From an uncultured Pelagibacteraceae bacterium (GTDB lineage Bacteria > Pseudomonadota > Alphaproteobacteria > Pelagibacterales > AG-422-B15), in NCBI GenBank assembly GCA_902589175.1, contig CACIRX010000002.1, positions 54,783-118,782 on the forward strand: DNA of 64,000 nt. Direction: 5' to 3'. Both the position numbers and the translations under genes were made by a program. Each line of letters opens with the position of its first letter. The first letter of the stretch is position 1. This document shows positions 17,154-26,373 of the stretch, in pieces. The notes below the pieces were generated by a model. The model saw only the letters and a program-made list of their open reading frames with translations. It was not told the DNA's origin and made no database searches.

Positions 17154-18537
17154 ATCTCTCCGTATATTTTTTTACGACCTGTAAAGCTATAAAATTTAGA
17201 GCCAATGTAACAACGAACAAGGTTAAACCCAAAGCAAAAGCTGACTGTGTTTTTGGGCTATCAAATTCTTGATCACCGATTAAAATAACAACAATCTGAG
17301 TAGTAATTGTAGTTGCCGCATCAAGCGGATTAGCTGTTAATTTTGCATTTAATCCTGCAGCCATAACAACAATCATTGTCTCCCCAATCGCTCTTGAGAC
17401 AGCTAATAAAAAAGAACCTACAATACCTGGCAACGCAGCTGGCAATAATACTTTAACAATTGTTTCCCTTTTGGTTGCTCCCATGGCATAAGAGCCTTCT
17501 CTTAAACTTTGAGGTACAGATTTTATTACATCATCAGAAAGTGATGAAATAAATGGTATTATCATTATTCCCATAACAAATCCCGCAGCTAGAGCGCTTT
17601 CAGAAGAAACAGTAAGTCCAGCACCCTGACCGATATCTCTCACTAAAGGTGCAACAGTTAACGCTGCAAAAAATCCGTATACAACCGTTGGAATACCAGC
17701 AAGAATTTCAATAATTGGCTTAGCCCAATCTCTGACTTTTGGAGAAGCGTATTCAGACATATAAATGGCTGTGAGTAAACCAACTGGGACTGAGACACAC
17801 ATTGCAATTAATGCAATAAGAAATGTTCCAGCAAATAATGGAACAGCGCCAAATGCATTGGCCAAGTCTCTTGTATCAAGATCTCCAGCTTCTCTTACAA
17901 AAACTCTTTGAGGACTCCAATTTAATCCAAATAAAAAATCGGTTATTGGAACTTGAGAAAAAAAACGCAACGTTTCATATAATAAAGAAAAAATTATTCC
18001 AACAGTGGTCATTATAGCGACAAGTGAGCATGTAAAATACAAGACTAGTAAAAATTTCTCGACAATCTTTCTAGAATTAAGTTTGTTATTAATATTGAAT
18101 AATGAGTAAAGAACCAGTAAACCTGACAACCCAAGAACTGTAACATAAGTTAAGTTTTCACTCGTCTTATTAATATAATTTAATTTATTTACGGCACCAT
18201 TTATAAGAATAGTATTTTCATCAAAAAGTTTTATGCCCAATGCAGTGTTTTCGATTTGGGTAAATAATAAACTTAGTTCTGTTTCTGTATAACTGCCAAG
18301 TGCTATGAAATCACTTAATACATATTGCTCAATAAAAAATGATTTAAACGAAGTAATCATCAACAGTATCAATAACGCTGGCACAACAGCCCATAGAGCT
18401 ACGTAGTACCCATAATAATGACTAAGTGATTTAAGATTTTTTTGATTTGAAGTCCTAAGATTTTTTGCTCTTAAATTTCCTAGAAAATAGCTGGCGATAC
18501 CAATTAGAATAATTAAAGAAATTAATATAAATCCCAT
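17146..18537 (-). CDS. pstC: Phosphate ABC transporter permease PstC (long form)
   Basis: 463 aa, again longer than the E. coli protein (about 320). Two or three extra N-terminal spans and a polar loop precede the permease core, which shows the PstC signatures TAIYMSEYASPKVRDW, REGSYAMGATKRET and AIGETMIVVMAAG. Separated from pstS by 71 bp holding a stem-loop, and overlapping pstA by 8 bp. Confidence 0.95.
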   Translation of the reverse strand: MGFILISLIILIGIASYFLGNLRAKNLRTSNQKNLKSLSHYYGYYVALWAVVPALLILLMITSFKSFFIEQYVLSDFIALGSYTETELSLLFTQIENTALGIKLFDENTILINGAVNKLNYINKTSENLTYVTVLGLSGLLVLYSLFNINNKLNSRKIVEKFLLVLYFTCSLVAIMTTVGIIFSLLYETLRFFSQVPITDFLFGLNWSPQRVFVREAGDLDTRDLANAFGAVPLFAGTFLIALIAMCVSVPVGLLTAIYMSEYASPKVRDWAKPIIEILAGIPTVVYGFFAALTVAPLVRDIGQGAGLTVSSESALAAGFVMGIMIIPFISSLSDDVIKSVPQSLREGSYAMGATKRETIVKVLLPAALPGIVGSFLLAVSRAIGETMIVVMAAGLNAKLTANPLDAATTITTQIVVILIGDQEFDSPKTQSAFALGLTLFVVTLALNFIALQVVKKYTERYD

Positions 18538-18559
18538 GCTTCACCATAATGCTTATTTA

Positions 18560-18592
18560 ACAACTGAGACAAGCGTAACTTGCCTCAGTTGT
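18560..18592 (-). promoter_or_regulatory. Stem-loop between pstS and pstC
   Basis: Arms ACAACTGAG...CTCAGTTGT (9 bp) continue, after one A/C mismatch, into CAAG/CTTG around a 5-nt loop. No T-run follows in the transcript direction. As at phnD-phnE, it sits just after the binding-protein gene and could protect the pstS mRNA end and lower permease expression. Confidence 0.6.
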
Positions 18593-18608
18593 GGATTAAT
18601 CAAGTCTT

Positions 18609-19670
18609 TTAGTCCAGATCGAGTGTTTCTAAGTTAGCAACTCTTGATCTTATATCAGATGCATCACCATCAGATAATGCAACTAAACCGATATCAGTTA
18701 GATATCCATCTTCACCCATTGCATCAGGACTTGTGAAAGCTTCAAGAAACTCTTCAATTCCTGGCACAACACCTACGTGAGCTTTTTTCACATAGAACTG
18801 TAATGGTCGTGCAATTGGGTAAGAATAATCCTGGATACCAGCAAGCGTTGGCTGAATTCCAGTGATCGAAGCAGATTTAATTTTATCTTCGTTAGCTAGA
18901 AGGTAGCTGTAACCAAAGTAACCAAATCTTTCTGGATCCTCTGATAATTTTTGAACTATTAAAGTGTCGTTTTCACCAGCTTCAATAACTCTTCCATCTT
19001 CTCGCACTACTGCACATTTTTTCTTTGCCTTTTCACCGGCATTTTCCCAAAGTGTGTATGCGCCTGCTGCTTTGCAACCTTTTTTCATAATAAGTGAATT
19101 CCAAGCATCTCTTGTACCAGATGTCGGCGGTGCAACTAGGATTTCAATTTTATGATCAGGTAATGAAGCATCAATGTCAGACCATTTTTCATATGGGTTA
19201 TCAATTAAATTTCCAGCAATGACATTACCCTCGCCATCTTTTGCAACATTAGCGGGTACTTTTTCTGCAATTGCTAAAAATAAATGCTCTTGCGTAAAGT
19301 CTGCATCGGCAGCATCTAAGCTATGAGCAAGCGTCAAGCCGTCATTACCAATTGTAATTTCAATTATATCAGTAACGCCATTTTTAGCGCATAATGCCTT
19401 TTCTTTACTTTTAATTTTACGAGACGCATTGGTAATATCGGGGTGATCGGTACCAACTCCAGCACAGAATAATTTCATTCCACCGCCCGTACCAGTACTC
19501 TCAATCACTGGTGTATTAAATCCAGTCTTACCAAATCTCTCAGCAACTACGGTTGCATAAGGGTATACAGTCGACGAACCAACGATTTTTATAGTATCTC
19601 TAGCTTGAGAACTGAATGTAAAAATTGATGAAGCGAAAACTGCAATAATCATTATTTTGATTAATCTCAT
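18609..19670 (-). CDS. pstS: Phosphate ABC transporter binding protein PstS
   Basis: About 353 aa with signal peptide (IIAVFASSIFTFSSQA) and the phosphate-binding motifs IVGSSTVYPY, STGTGGGMKLFCAG and APPTSGTRDAW. It binds phosphate in the periplasm for PstCAB. The track's ATG at 19682 is followed by GGAG in its own second codon; that SD lies six bases before ATG 19670, which I choose. First gene of the pst-pho-ars operon, directly behind a Pho-box array. Confidence 0.96.
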   Translation of the reverse strand: MRLIKIMIIAVFASSIFTFSSQARDTIKIVGSSTVYPYATVVAERFGKTGFNTPVIESTGTGGGMKLFCAGVGTDHPDITNASRKIKSKEKALCAKNGVTDIIEITIGNDGLTLAHSLDAADADFTQEHLFLAIAEKVPANVAKDGEGNVIAGNLIDNPYEKWSDIDASLPDHKIEILVAPPTSGTRDAWNSLIMKKGCKAAGAYTLWENAGEKAKKKCAVVREDGRVIEAGENDTLIVQKLSEDPERFGYFGYSYLLANEDKIKSASITGIQPTLAGIQDYSYPIARPLQFYVKKAHVGVVPGIEEFLEAFTSPDAMGEDGYLTDIGLVALSDGDASDIRSRVANLETLDLD

Positions 19671-19718
19671 TATTTTCTCCATTAAGGTTTAGAATCATTA
19701 CTAACTTATTTTGCCTTG

Positions 19719-19747
19719 ATTACAAAATTATAACGTTTTTGTTACAT
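19719..19747 (-). promoter_or_regulatory. Pho-box array upstream of pstS
   Basis: On the minus strand: ATGTAAC - AAAA - ACGTTAT - AATT - TTGTAAT, that is 7+4+7+4+7 with exact 11-bp steps. It ends 10 bp before a possible -10 (TAAGTT), the spacing seen in PhoB-activated promoters where the box replaces the -35. The first unit overlaps the stop codon of the upstream gene. Confidence 0.6.
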
Positions 19748-20485
19748 TTTTATGAACGTCGGTTTCTCGTTGAAATTTAAGTAACTGATTTTATTAAGAT
19801 ATTTAAAGGGAAGGTAAATTAGTGAGAATATAATAACTGTTAACACAGCCAAATAAGGAATATGCATTGGAGGAGATGGAAATATATCCAAAAGTGTGTT
19901 CGCGGCAGGCGTAATCATTAAATACCAATAATTTACATCTTTAAAGAATTGCGAAATATAAATATTTAATCCATAAATTATAGGTAATAAGCAAATGGCA
20001 AACAAAAGAACTCGTAAAACTGACCACCAGGTTAATTGAACCTTCGTGCATACACAGGCATATATTACACCAAGCAGTAATAAACCATGGCCAAAATAAT
20101 AAGTAATATATTCTGCATCAGGAAATGAGAAATCCAAATCTGGTGTAATGATTGCAAGGAAATTTCCACTTAATCCAAAAAAATAACCTACTTCGAAAAA
20201 GAATTTAATATTTGTAAACACATATAACCCCATTGATATTGCGGCTATATGGCAAATGTGTAATGGCAATACGTCATAAATAGAATGATCATAAAATATC
20301 ACTCGATAAAATGGTTTTATTATCTCATGAGAAATTAATATAAAACCAATTAACAAAAAAATTGATCTAGTTACATTTTTATTATTTATAAATCGAACAA
20401 AGAAAGGAAATAAAATTGAAATAGTCACAATTGTGAAAATTGTTGCCAAATGATGATAACCAAACAAAACAAATTGAGTCGCCAT
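19742..20485 (-). CDS. TIGR02206 / YwaF family integral membrane protein
   Basis: 247 aa, about six to seven hydrophobic segments. Conserved features of the TIGR02206 family are visible: LPLHICHIAA around residue 75 and PDLDFSFPDAEYITYYFGHG about 40 residues later. Biochemical role unknown. It lies between phoR and pstS on the same strand, 40 bp after phoR, and its stop codon is inside the pst Pho box. Placement suggests co-expression with phoR. Confidence 0.8.
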   Translation of the reverse strand: MATQFVLFGYHHLATIFTIVTISILFPFFVRFINNKNVTRSIFLLIGFILISHEIIKPFYRVIFYDHSIYDVLPLHICHIAAISMGLYVFTNIKFFFEVGYFFGLSGNFLAIITPDLDFSFPDAEYITYYFGHGLLLLGVIYACVCTKVQLTWWSVLRVLLFAICLLPIIYGLNIYISQFFKDVNYWYLMITPAANTLLDIFPSPPMHIPYLAVLTVIIFSLIYLPFKYLNKISYLNFNEKPTFIKM

Positions 20486-20525
20486 ATCTTATTTTAACCA
20501 AGATTTGTTAAACTATTATTGCACC

Positions 20526-21620
20526 TTATGAAATGGGTGCAATAGGCAATTCTACTGAAAATGTACTGCCTTGATTTATTTCACTTTTTATATCTAAATG
20601 TCCTCTGTGCTTATTTAAAATATGTTTAACTATGGTTAACCCTAAACCCGTTCCACCGATTTCTTTTGATCTTGCTGCATCTACACGGTAAAAACGTTCA
20701 GTTAATCTTGTTAGATGTTTTGGGTGAATGCCTTCGCTTTCATCTTTGACGCTGATTTTTGATACAAGTTGTGGAAATAGCTTTTTATTATCACTATGAT
20801 CAGTTTGCTTTTTGATTTTTTCTGCCAATATGTCTATTGAGCTGTTTAGTTTTCCATATTTAATCGAATTATCTATAATATTTGTAAAGACCTGTACCAA
20901 CTCATCTTCATTGCCCAATACAAATAAACCCTCACTAAGTTGATGGTTGACTCTTATTTTAATATTCTTTGTCAATGCGTATTCTTTTAGACTTTCCGCC
21001 ACATTATCTATTGTTTTCAATAAATTAACTTTTTTGGTTGGATGAATATGCTCATCAGACTCTATTTTAGATACGACAATTAAATCATCTATCAGTCTTT
21101 TCATGCGAATTGTTTCTTTATCCATAATACCAAGAAACTTAGACATAGATTTTTGATCATCTTTTGCTGGACCTCTTATAGTCTCCAAAAAACCCATGAT
21201 TGTAGCAAGTGGTGTTTTCAGCTCATGACTTACGTTTGCAATGAAAGAAGAGCGTACTCTTTCAATATTTTTTAAAGGAGTTATATTTTTCATGAGAATA
21301 ACATAATTGTCTCTTGTGTTAGTTAATTGGAGATGATTTTTCTCATAACTAATCTCCACATTGTAAAAATTTGTTGATCTAGGTGATAAACTTCCGTACT
21401 CACTATTATATTCAATTATTTCTGTTTCTTTATTTTTATATACATTTTCTAATGCCTCTAAAACTATCGGGCTTCTAATTAAGTTTGTTATATTTTGACC
21501 AGTATAATTATTTTCAAATAAATCTATTGAATGGGAATTTTGAAAAACAATTTTTTGATCGGAATCAAGAACGATGATTGCATCTTCTAGCTTATTAAGA
21601 ATAAAACTGATATTTTCCAT
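20526..21620 (-). CDS. phoR: Phosphate regulon sensor kinase PhoR, without membrane spans
   Basis: 364 aa. A PAS domain (about residues 5-110, IIVLDSDQKIVFQN) is followed by the HisKA dimerisation helix with the phospho-acceptor His in FIANVSHELKTPLATIMGF, then the HATPase domain (N box VFTNIIDNSIKYG, and EIGGTGLGLTIVKHI). No hydrophobic segment long enough to cross the membrane is present, whereas most PhoR proteins have one or two N-terminal spans. Contact with PstB/PhoU at the membrane would have to be by protein interaction. It follows ppx by 3 nt. Confidence 0.9.
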   Translation of the reverse strand: MENISFILNKLEDAIIVLDSDQKIVFQNSHSIDLFENNYTGQNITNLIRSPIVLEALENVYKNKETEIIEYNSEYGSLSPRSTNFYNVEISYEKNHLQLTNTRDNYVILMKNITPLKNIERVRSSFIANVSHELKTPLATIMGFLETIRGPAKDDQKSMSKFLGIMDKETIRMKRLIDDLIVVSKIESDEHIHPTKKVNLLKTIDNVAESLKEYALTKNIKIRVNHQLSEGLFVLGNEDELVQVFTNIIDNSIKYGKLNSSIDILAEKIKKQTDHSDNKKLFPQLVSKISVKDESEGIHPKHLTRLTERFYRVDAARSKEIGGTGLGLTIVKHILNKHRGHLDIKSEINQGSTFSVELPIAPIS

Positions 21621-21623
21621 TGA

Positions 21624-23117
21624 TTAAACAAATATAATCTTTTGTGATAATTTTTTGTGCTTTGAAAGCATTAAAATAAATTTATTAAATCTACTGTTTA
21701 AAAGTTCTGAATAGTTTTTTGGGATAGAAAATATCAAATTTGAATCTTTTACATAAATACTGATATTGCTGTAATTAAAATTAGATAATTTTCCAATTTC
21801 ATATACAATTCTTAAGAATAATCCAAGCTCAATACTGCTTAATAATTTATTTTTATTTACAACTTTTCTATAATCTTTTATCTCATTTAGATCTATTCCA
21901 TTGTGAAAAACATAAATAACAGTAGCGAGTGTAACTCTGTCAGAATGGCTAAACTTTAATATTTCTGATTTTAATATTTGTTTAAATACAAACAATCCCC
22001 TCTCGTCACGAGCTATACTGTCTCCCGTTGATAAATAACTTATAGAGGACACTCTTATTCTTTTATTTAAATAGGATTTTCTTTTAAAAAAATTATTTGT
22101 GAATAATTTAATATTTTCATAATTTACGGTGCTAGGATTTAATTCGTTAGAAATTGCAGCAACTTTTAATGATTGATATTCAAGCGGATCGCTATTTGAG
22201 CTTAAGTTTATTTTATTAGAAATGTAGCCTTCTCTAATAGCTGTGTATGAAATAACTACTTGCCTAGCAGAGGTCTTATTTATTATTTCCAACGCGACCT
22301 TGGCTGCGTATCGTATAAATGGTGTTTTATCTTTAGTAATCAATGAATATTGTAGCAAGTCCTTTTTTTTAAAATTTGAAACTTCTTCAAGCATCGATAC
22401 AAAGTTATCAAAATCAGGTTTGAAATGATGAATGACTTTGAGAGGATAGCTGTACTTATCAAAATATAATTTAACTAAAGCTCTCCACGTACCGCCCGTA
22501 AGGATTACCCTTTTAAACTTATTTTCATTAAGCCATTCAGTATTTTGTAGAGAGTTTTTGAATTTTTCTATTATTTTTTTATTTTTAGTTTTTGCTCTGT
22601 GAACACCTAGTGGCAAGGACAATGTATTCATTATTTCTTTCTTTTTAACTTCTGCGAGTTCTAAGCTGCCACCGCCGAGATCGGCAACGAGACCACTTGA
22701 TTTTTTTAGACCGACAATACATCCCATGGCAGAAAACTTTGCTTCTTCATCGCCAGTTAATACATGTATTTTCTTTTTAAAAATATTTTCTACATCAGCA
22801 ACAAATGCTTCTCTATTTTTTGCGACACGGACAGCTTCTGTTGCAAAAATTTCATAATTTTTAATATTTGATGAGTCAATCAATTCCTTTATATAATAGA
22901 ACGCATTCATTGCTTTTTTTATAGAGTCTTTATTAAGCTTATTGTTTTTAATTAGATCTTTACCTAACCCACATGAAATTTTTTTGTTAAAAATAGCTAT
23001 CTGATTATACCTAAAGTTTTCAAAAATTTGAAAACGAACTGTGTCAGAGCCAATATCGATTATTGCAATACGTTCGTCATTAAAAAATAATTTTTTTTTG
23101 GGAATTAAATTATTCAT
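21624..23117 (-). CDS. ppx: Exopolyphosphatase / guanosine pentaphosphatase (Ppx/GppA family)
   Basis: 497 aa. The actin-like ATPase fold shows its phosphate loops IIDIGSDTVRFQIF near the start and LVADLGGGSLELAEV around residue 140, plus GDEEAKFSAMG. Ppx splits phosphate from polyphosphate ends. The C-terminal region (after about 300) is divergent but of the right length for the HD-like tail. It overlaps ppk by 8 bp, so synthesis and breakdown enzymes are co-translated. A GppA activity cannot be excluded. Confidence 0.92.
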   Translation of the reverse strand: MNNLIPKKKLFFNDERIAIIDIGSDTVRFQIFENFRYNQIAIFNKKISCGLGKDLIKNNKLNKDSIKKAMNAFYYIKELIDSSNIKNYEIFATEAVRVAKNREAFVADVENIFKKKIHVLTGDEEAKFSAMGCIVGLKKSSGLVADLGGGSLELAEVKKKEIMNTLSLPLGVHRAKTKNKKIIEKFKNSLQNTEWLNENKFKRVILTGGTWRALVKLYFDKYSYPLKVIHHFKPDFDNFVSMLEEVSNFKKKDLLQYSLITKDKTPFIRYAAKVALEIINKTSARQVVISYTAIREGYISNKINLSSNSDPLEYQSLKVAAISNELNPSTVNYENIKLFTNNFFKRKSYLNKRIRVSSISYLSTGDSIARDERGLFVFKQILKSEILKFSHSDRVTLATVIYVFHNGIDLNEIKDYRKVVNKNKLLSSIELGLFLRIVYEIGKLSNFNYSNISIYVKDSNLIFSIPKNYSELLNSRFNKFILMLSKHKKLSQKIIFV

Positions 23118-25239
23118 AACGCATCAGAGAGAGTAGTTTCTTAGGCTTTTTATTTCCTTTTAATTTTCCTCTACCTGACAAACTTGGATTTGACATGAAG
23201 TATTTATGTGCATTAAACGTCTTACCTTTTTGTTTAACTCTTTTGTATGTGCCATCATCGTTCATTATCCACGTTTGCTCATTATCTAGGAAATTGGCAA
23301 CCATTATTTGATTCAGTATTTGCTCATGGACAGTGGAGTTCTTTATGGGGGTCAATATTTCCACTCTTCTATCCAGATTTCTAGGCATAAGATCAGCTGA
23401 TCCAATTAAAACGGTGTTATTTTTTGATGGTATATTAGATTCGTTAGCAAAACAGAAGATTCTAGCATGCTCTAAATATCGGCCAATGATACTCTTTACA
23501 ACAATATTTTCAGAAAGTTTTTTAACTCCTGGTCTTAAGCAGCAAATTCCTCTTATGAATAATTCAATTTTTACTCCCGCCGCAGAGGCCTCATAAAGCT
23601 TGGAGATCATCTGAGGGTCAACCAAAGAGTTCATTTTAAGCCAGATGCCAGATGGTTTACTTTTCTTTGCATTTTTAATTTCGTTATCAATCATTGCATT
23701 AATTTGACTTCGCATTGCGGGTGGAGAGAGCACTATATCATTTAATTTGATTGGAGAAGCATACCCAGTCATGTAATTAAAGATTCTCTCAATATCTTTG
23801 CATATTTTTTCATCTGTCGTAAATAATGACAGGTCTTCATAAGTTTTAGCGTTTTTTGGATGATAGTTTCCTGTGCCTACATGTACATAGCTTTTTAATT
23901 TGCCTGCTTCTCGTCTGATAATTAGACTTGCCTTTGCATGCGTCTTCAATTGAGCAAAACCATATACAATTTGAACTCCTGATTTCTCCATTTGGTTGGC
24001 AAGAGCTAAATTAGACTCCTCATCAAATCTTGCTTTGATCTCAACAACAGCTGTAACACTCTTGCCGTTATCTGCTGCTTTTGTAAGGGCTTTTATAATA
24101 GGACTATCAACAGTGGTTCTGTAAATCGTTTGTTTAATAGCTACTACTTTTGGATCTATAGCAGCCTGATTTAAATAATCAACTACAACATCAAAAGTTT
24201 CATATGGATGATGGACAACAAAATCTTTTGATCTGATGGCAGCAAAACAATTATTATCAAATTGCTTTAACCTTTCAACAGGTCTTGATATGAATTTTTT
24301 AAATTTTAATTTTGGTCTATTTAAATTATGAATCTGCGATAAATCTTGTAAACCAACATGCTTTGATAGAGCAATGACTTGCGCATCTTTAAGATTCAAA
24401 TTTTTTTTTAAAAAGTTTTTCTTTTTAGATGATATGTTTTTTAAAATTTCTAGCCTTACTATTTCCCCTCTTTTTCTTTTTGTTAAAGCTTTTTCAAAAT
24501 ATTTAATCACATCTTCATCATCCTCATATTCGTAATCGATATCACTGTCTCTTATAACTCTGAATATTGCACTATCCAACAATTTAGAATTTGGGAATAG
24601 ATCTTTAAAAAAATATCTAATAATATCTTCAACAAATAAATAGTATTCTTTTTTACCCTCTTGAATAAACACAAGTCTGTTTAATGCTCGCGGAACAATG
24701 ATTACCGAATTAAACGGTTTATTTGAACCTCCTGCCACTAAACTCAATGAAATACACAGTCCTTCATTTGGAATAAATGGAAATGGATGCACTGGGTCAA
24801 TTGAAATTGGCGTTAATATAGGCAGTATTTCTTCATTGAAAAGTTTTTTGAGATTTTTTTTCAATCTTATATTTAATTTATTAGGCGTAATATGAATTAT
24901 TTTTTCTGCATTTAATTCTCTAACAAGCTTTCTAAAAGAAACATCCTGATTCTTAAATATTTTTGCTGATGCATTTTGTGCTGCTTTTAATTGCTGATGT
25001 CCAGTCATGCCGTCATGGCTTATTTTGTTTGGATTATTTTCTATTTCATCCAAAAGACTTGGTATTCTTACCATATAAAATTCGTCCAGATTACTTGCAG
25101 AAATTGAAAGAAAATTAACTCTTTCGATTAACGGCACTTTATTATCATTAGCCTCATCTAAAACTCTTTGGTTAAAAAGAAGCCATGATAATTCTCTGTT
25201 TAAGAACTTATTGTCTGAATTTGTATTTTTTCTTATCAT
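23110..25239 (-). CDS. ppk: Polyphosphate kinase 1
   Basis: 709 aa, full-length Ppk1: N-terminal domain (FLNRELSWLLFNQRVLDEA), head domain, and the two PLD-like catalytic domains with the H-x-K motif LKTHAKASLI and YVHVGTGNYHP, and the second DLMPRNLDRRVEI segment. It polymerises the gamma phosphate of ATP into polyphosphate through a phospho-histidine. First gene of ppk-ppx-phoR. Its ATG is 10 bp from the divergent sixA start, so the promoter must lie within sixA or the ppk start region. Confidence 0.96.
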   Translation of the reverse strand: MIRKNTNSDNKFLNRELSWLLFNQRVLDEANDNKVPLIERVNFLSISASNLDEFYMVRIPSLLDEIENNPNKISHDGMTGHQQLKAAQNASAKIFKNQDVSFRKLVRELNAEKIIHITPNKLNIRLKKNLKKLFNEEILPILTPISIDPVHPFPFIPNEGLCISLSLVAGGSNKPFNSVIIVPRALNRLVFIQEGKKEYYLFVEDIIRYFFKDLFPNSKLLDSAIFRVIRDSDIDYEYEDDEDVIKYFEKALTKRKRGEIVRLEILKNISSKKKNFLKKNLNLKDAQVIALSKHVGLQDLSQIHNLNRPKLKFKKFISRPVERLKQFDNNCFAAIRSKDFVVHHPYETFDVVVDYLNQAAIDPKVVAIKQTIYRTTVDSPIIKALTKAADNGKSVTAVVEIKARFDEESNLALANQMEKSGVQIVYGFAQLKTHAKASLIIRREAGKLKSYVHVGTGNYHPKNAKTYEDLSLFTTDEKICKDIERIFNYMTGYASPIKLNDIVLSPPAMRSQINAMIDNEIKNAKKSKPSGIWLKMNSLVDPQMISKLYEASAAGVKIELFIRGICCLRPGVKKLSENIVVKSIIGRYLEHARIFCFANESNIPSKNNTVLIGSADLMPRNLDRRVEILTPIKNSTVHEQILNQIMVANFLDNEQTWIMNDDGTYKRVKQKGKTFNAHKYFMSNPSLSGRGKLKGNKKPKKLLSLMRYE

Positions 25240-25249
25240 TATTAAAGTG

Positions 25250-25765
25250 ATGAAGCATTTATATCTATTGAGACACGCGAAATCAAGTTGGGATGATCCT
25301 AGCTTAAGTGATTATGAGAGACCTCTTTCTAATAGAGGAAAAAACAATTGTAACAAAATTGAAACATTTCTTTCACAAAAAAAAATAATACCTGATATTT
25401 CCTATGTTTCATCTGCAAGAAGAACTGTCGACACATTTAATTTAGTTCTTGGAAAAACACTAAGGACAAGCTCGAAGGTTGTTTTTAGCAAGAAATTATA
25501 TTTATGTGACGAAATCTACCTTTTTGACTTAATCAAAAACACTGAAAATAATTATTCAAATCTTTTAATTGTTAATCATGAACCGACAATTCGAAATTTA
25601 ACAATTGATTTAAGTGCGCCCTCTCAAGATGAGAAATATTTAAATATTAAAAATAAATTTCCTACAGGAAGTCTTGCAATACTCACATCTGATTTAAAAG
25701 ATTGGAGTGAATTAAAATATAATTCATTTAAAGTTACAGATTTTGTTCGACCTAGATTCTTATAG
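25250..25765 (+). CDS. SixA-like phosphohistidine phosphatase (histidine phosphatase superfamily)
   Basis: About 171 aa from ATG 25250; the track's earlier start (25211) would run into ppk. The catalytic RHG-type motif is LLRHAKSSWDDP with the second His in IVNHEPTIRNL, as in SixA. SixA proteins remove phosphate from histidines of phosphotransfer proteins. The gene is divergent from ppk, a pairing that may reflect phospho-histidine chemistry, though that is speculative. Confidence 0.85.
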   Translation: MKHLYLLRHAKSSWDDPSLSDYERPLSNRGKNNCNKIETFLSQKKIIPDISYVSSARRTVDTFNLVLGKTLRTSSKVVFSKKLYLCDEIYLFDLIKNTENNYSNLLIVNHEPTIRNLTIDLSAPSQDEKYLNIKNKFPTGSLAILTSDLKDWSELKYNSFKVTDFVRPRFL

Positions 25766-25766
25766 A

Positions 25767-26267
25767 TTATATTGATGCAGCGTAATCAATTATGCTATTT
25801 TGGATTTTTATTAATACATCGTTATCGGAGGTTGATTTTATCCAATTATTATTTTTTAATTCTTGAATGAATATTCTTATGTCTAAGGAATCTGCTGTTA
25901 AATCATCACCAACAATATAAACATCAATTTTAATGCGGCTGTTTATATCTTTTTCAATTGAAAACCAATCAGTCAATATAAAGTAGTCTTCTTTGTTGGC
26001 TTCCAACACCGGCATGAATGACAACTTTGCAAGTGAAGCCTTCCATAGCTTTTCTTTATTATTAATTAAATTGTCATTGTTGATTGAGAGTGATTTACTT
26101 ATTTCATCGTTTATCCATTTATTAAGGCTTATCCCCCTTGAGTTAGGATCTGCTGCGTCTTCTCCTCTTATATGGCCAGAGTCTGCCCTTTCTATGCTTA
26201 ATGGAAGTTGAGCGCAGTTGGTGAGAGTGACTAAAATAAAAATGAAAAAAAAATATGCTTTCATCAC
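25767..26267 (-). CDS. DUF3576 lipoprotein
   Basis: 166 aa. A lipobox-bearing signal peptide ends in LTNCAQ, so the protein is probably a lipoprotein. The DUF3576 core follows: LWKASLAKLSFMPV, then ILTDWFS and IDVYIVGDDL. This family is found mainly in alphaproteobacteria; function unknown, an outer-membrane role is often assumed. It abuts the sixA stop (1-nt gap, convergent). Confidence 0.78.
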   Translation of the reverse strand: MMKAYFFFIFILVTLTNCAQLPLSIERADSGHIRGEDAADPNSRGISLNKWINDEISKSLSINNDNLINNKEKLWKASLAKLSFMPVLEANKEDYFILTDWFSIEKDINSRIKIDVYIVGDDLTADSLDIRIFIQELKNNNWIKSTSDNDVLIKIQNSIIDYAASI

Positions 26268-26303
26268 TTATTAATATTACAAGATTGTTACATATTTATT
26301 AAA

Positions 26304-26336
26304 ATAACCAGAGTGCATTATTTGCACTCTGGTTAT
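26304..26336 (-). terminator. Rho-independent terminator of the porin gene
   Basis: A perfect 14-bp stem (ATAACCAGAGTGCA / TGCACTCTGGTTAT) with a 5-nt loop lies 37 bp after the porin stop; on the minus strand TTTTAATAAAT follows. The strongest simple hairpin in the window. Confidence 0.85.
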
Positions 26337-26373
26337 CATGATCAATTAACTTGAAAGGATTAAAAAAAGTTAA

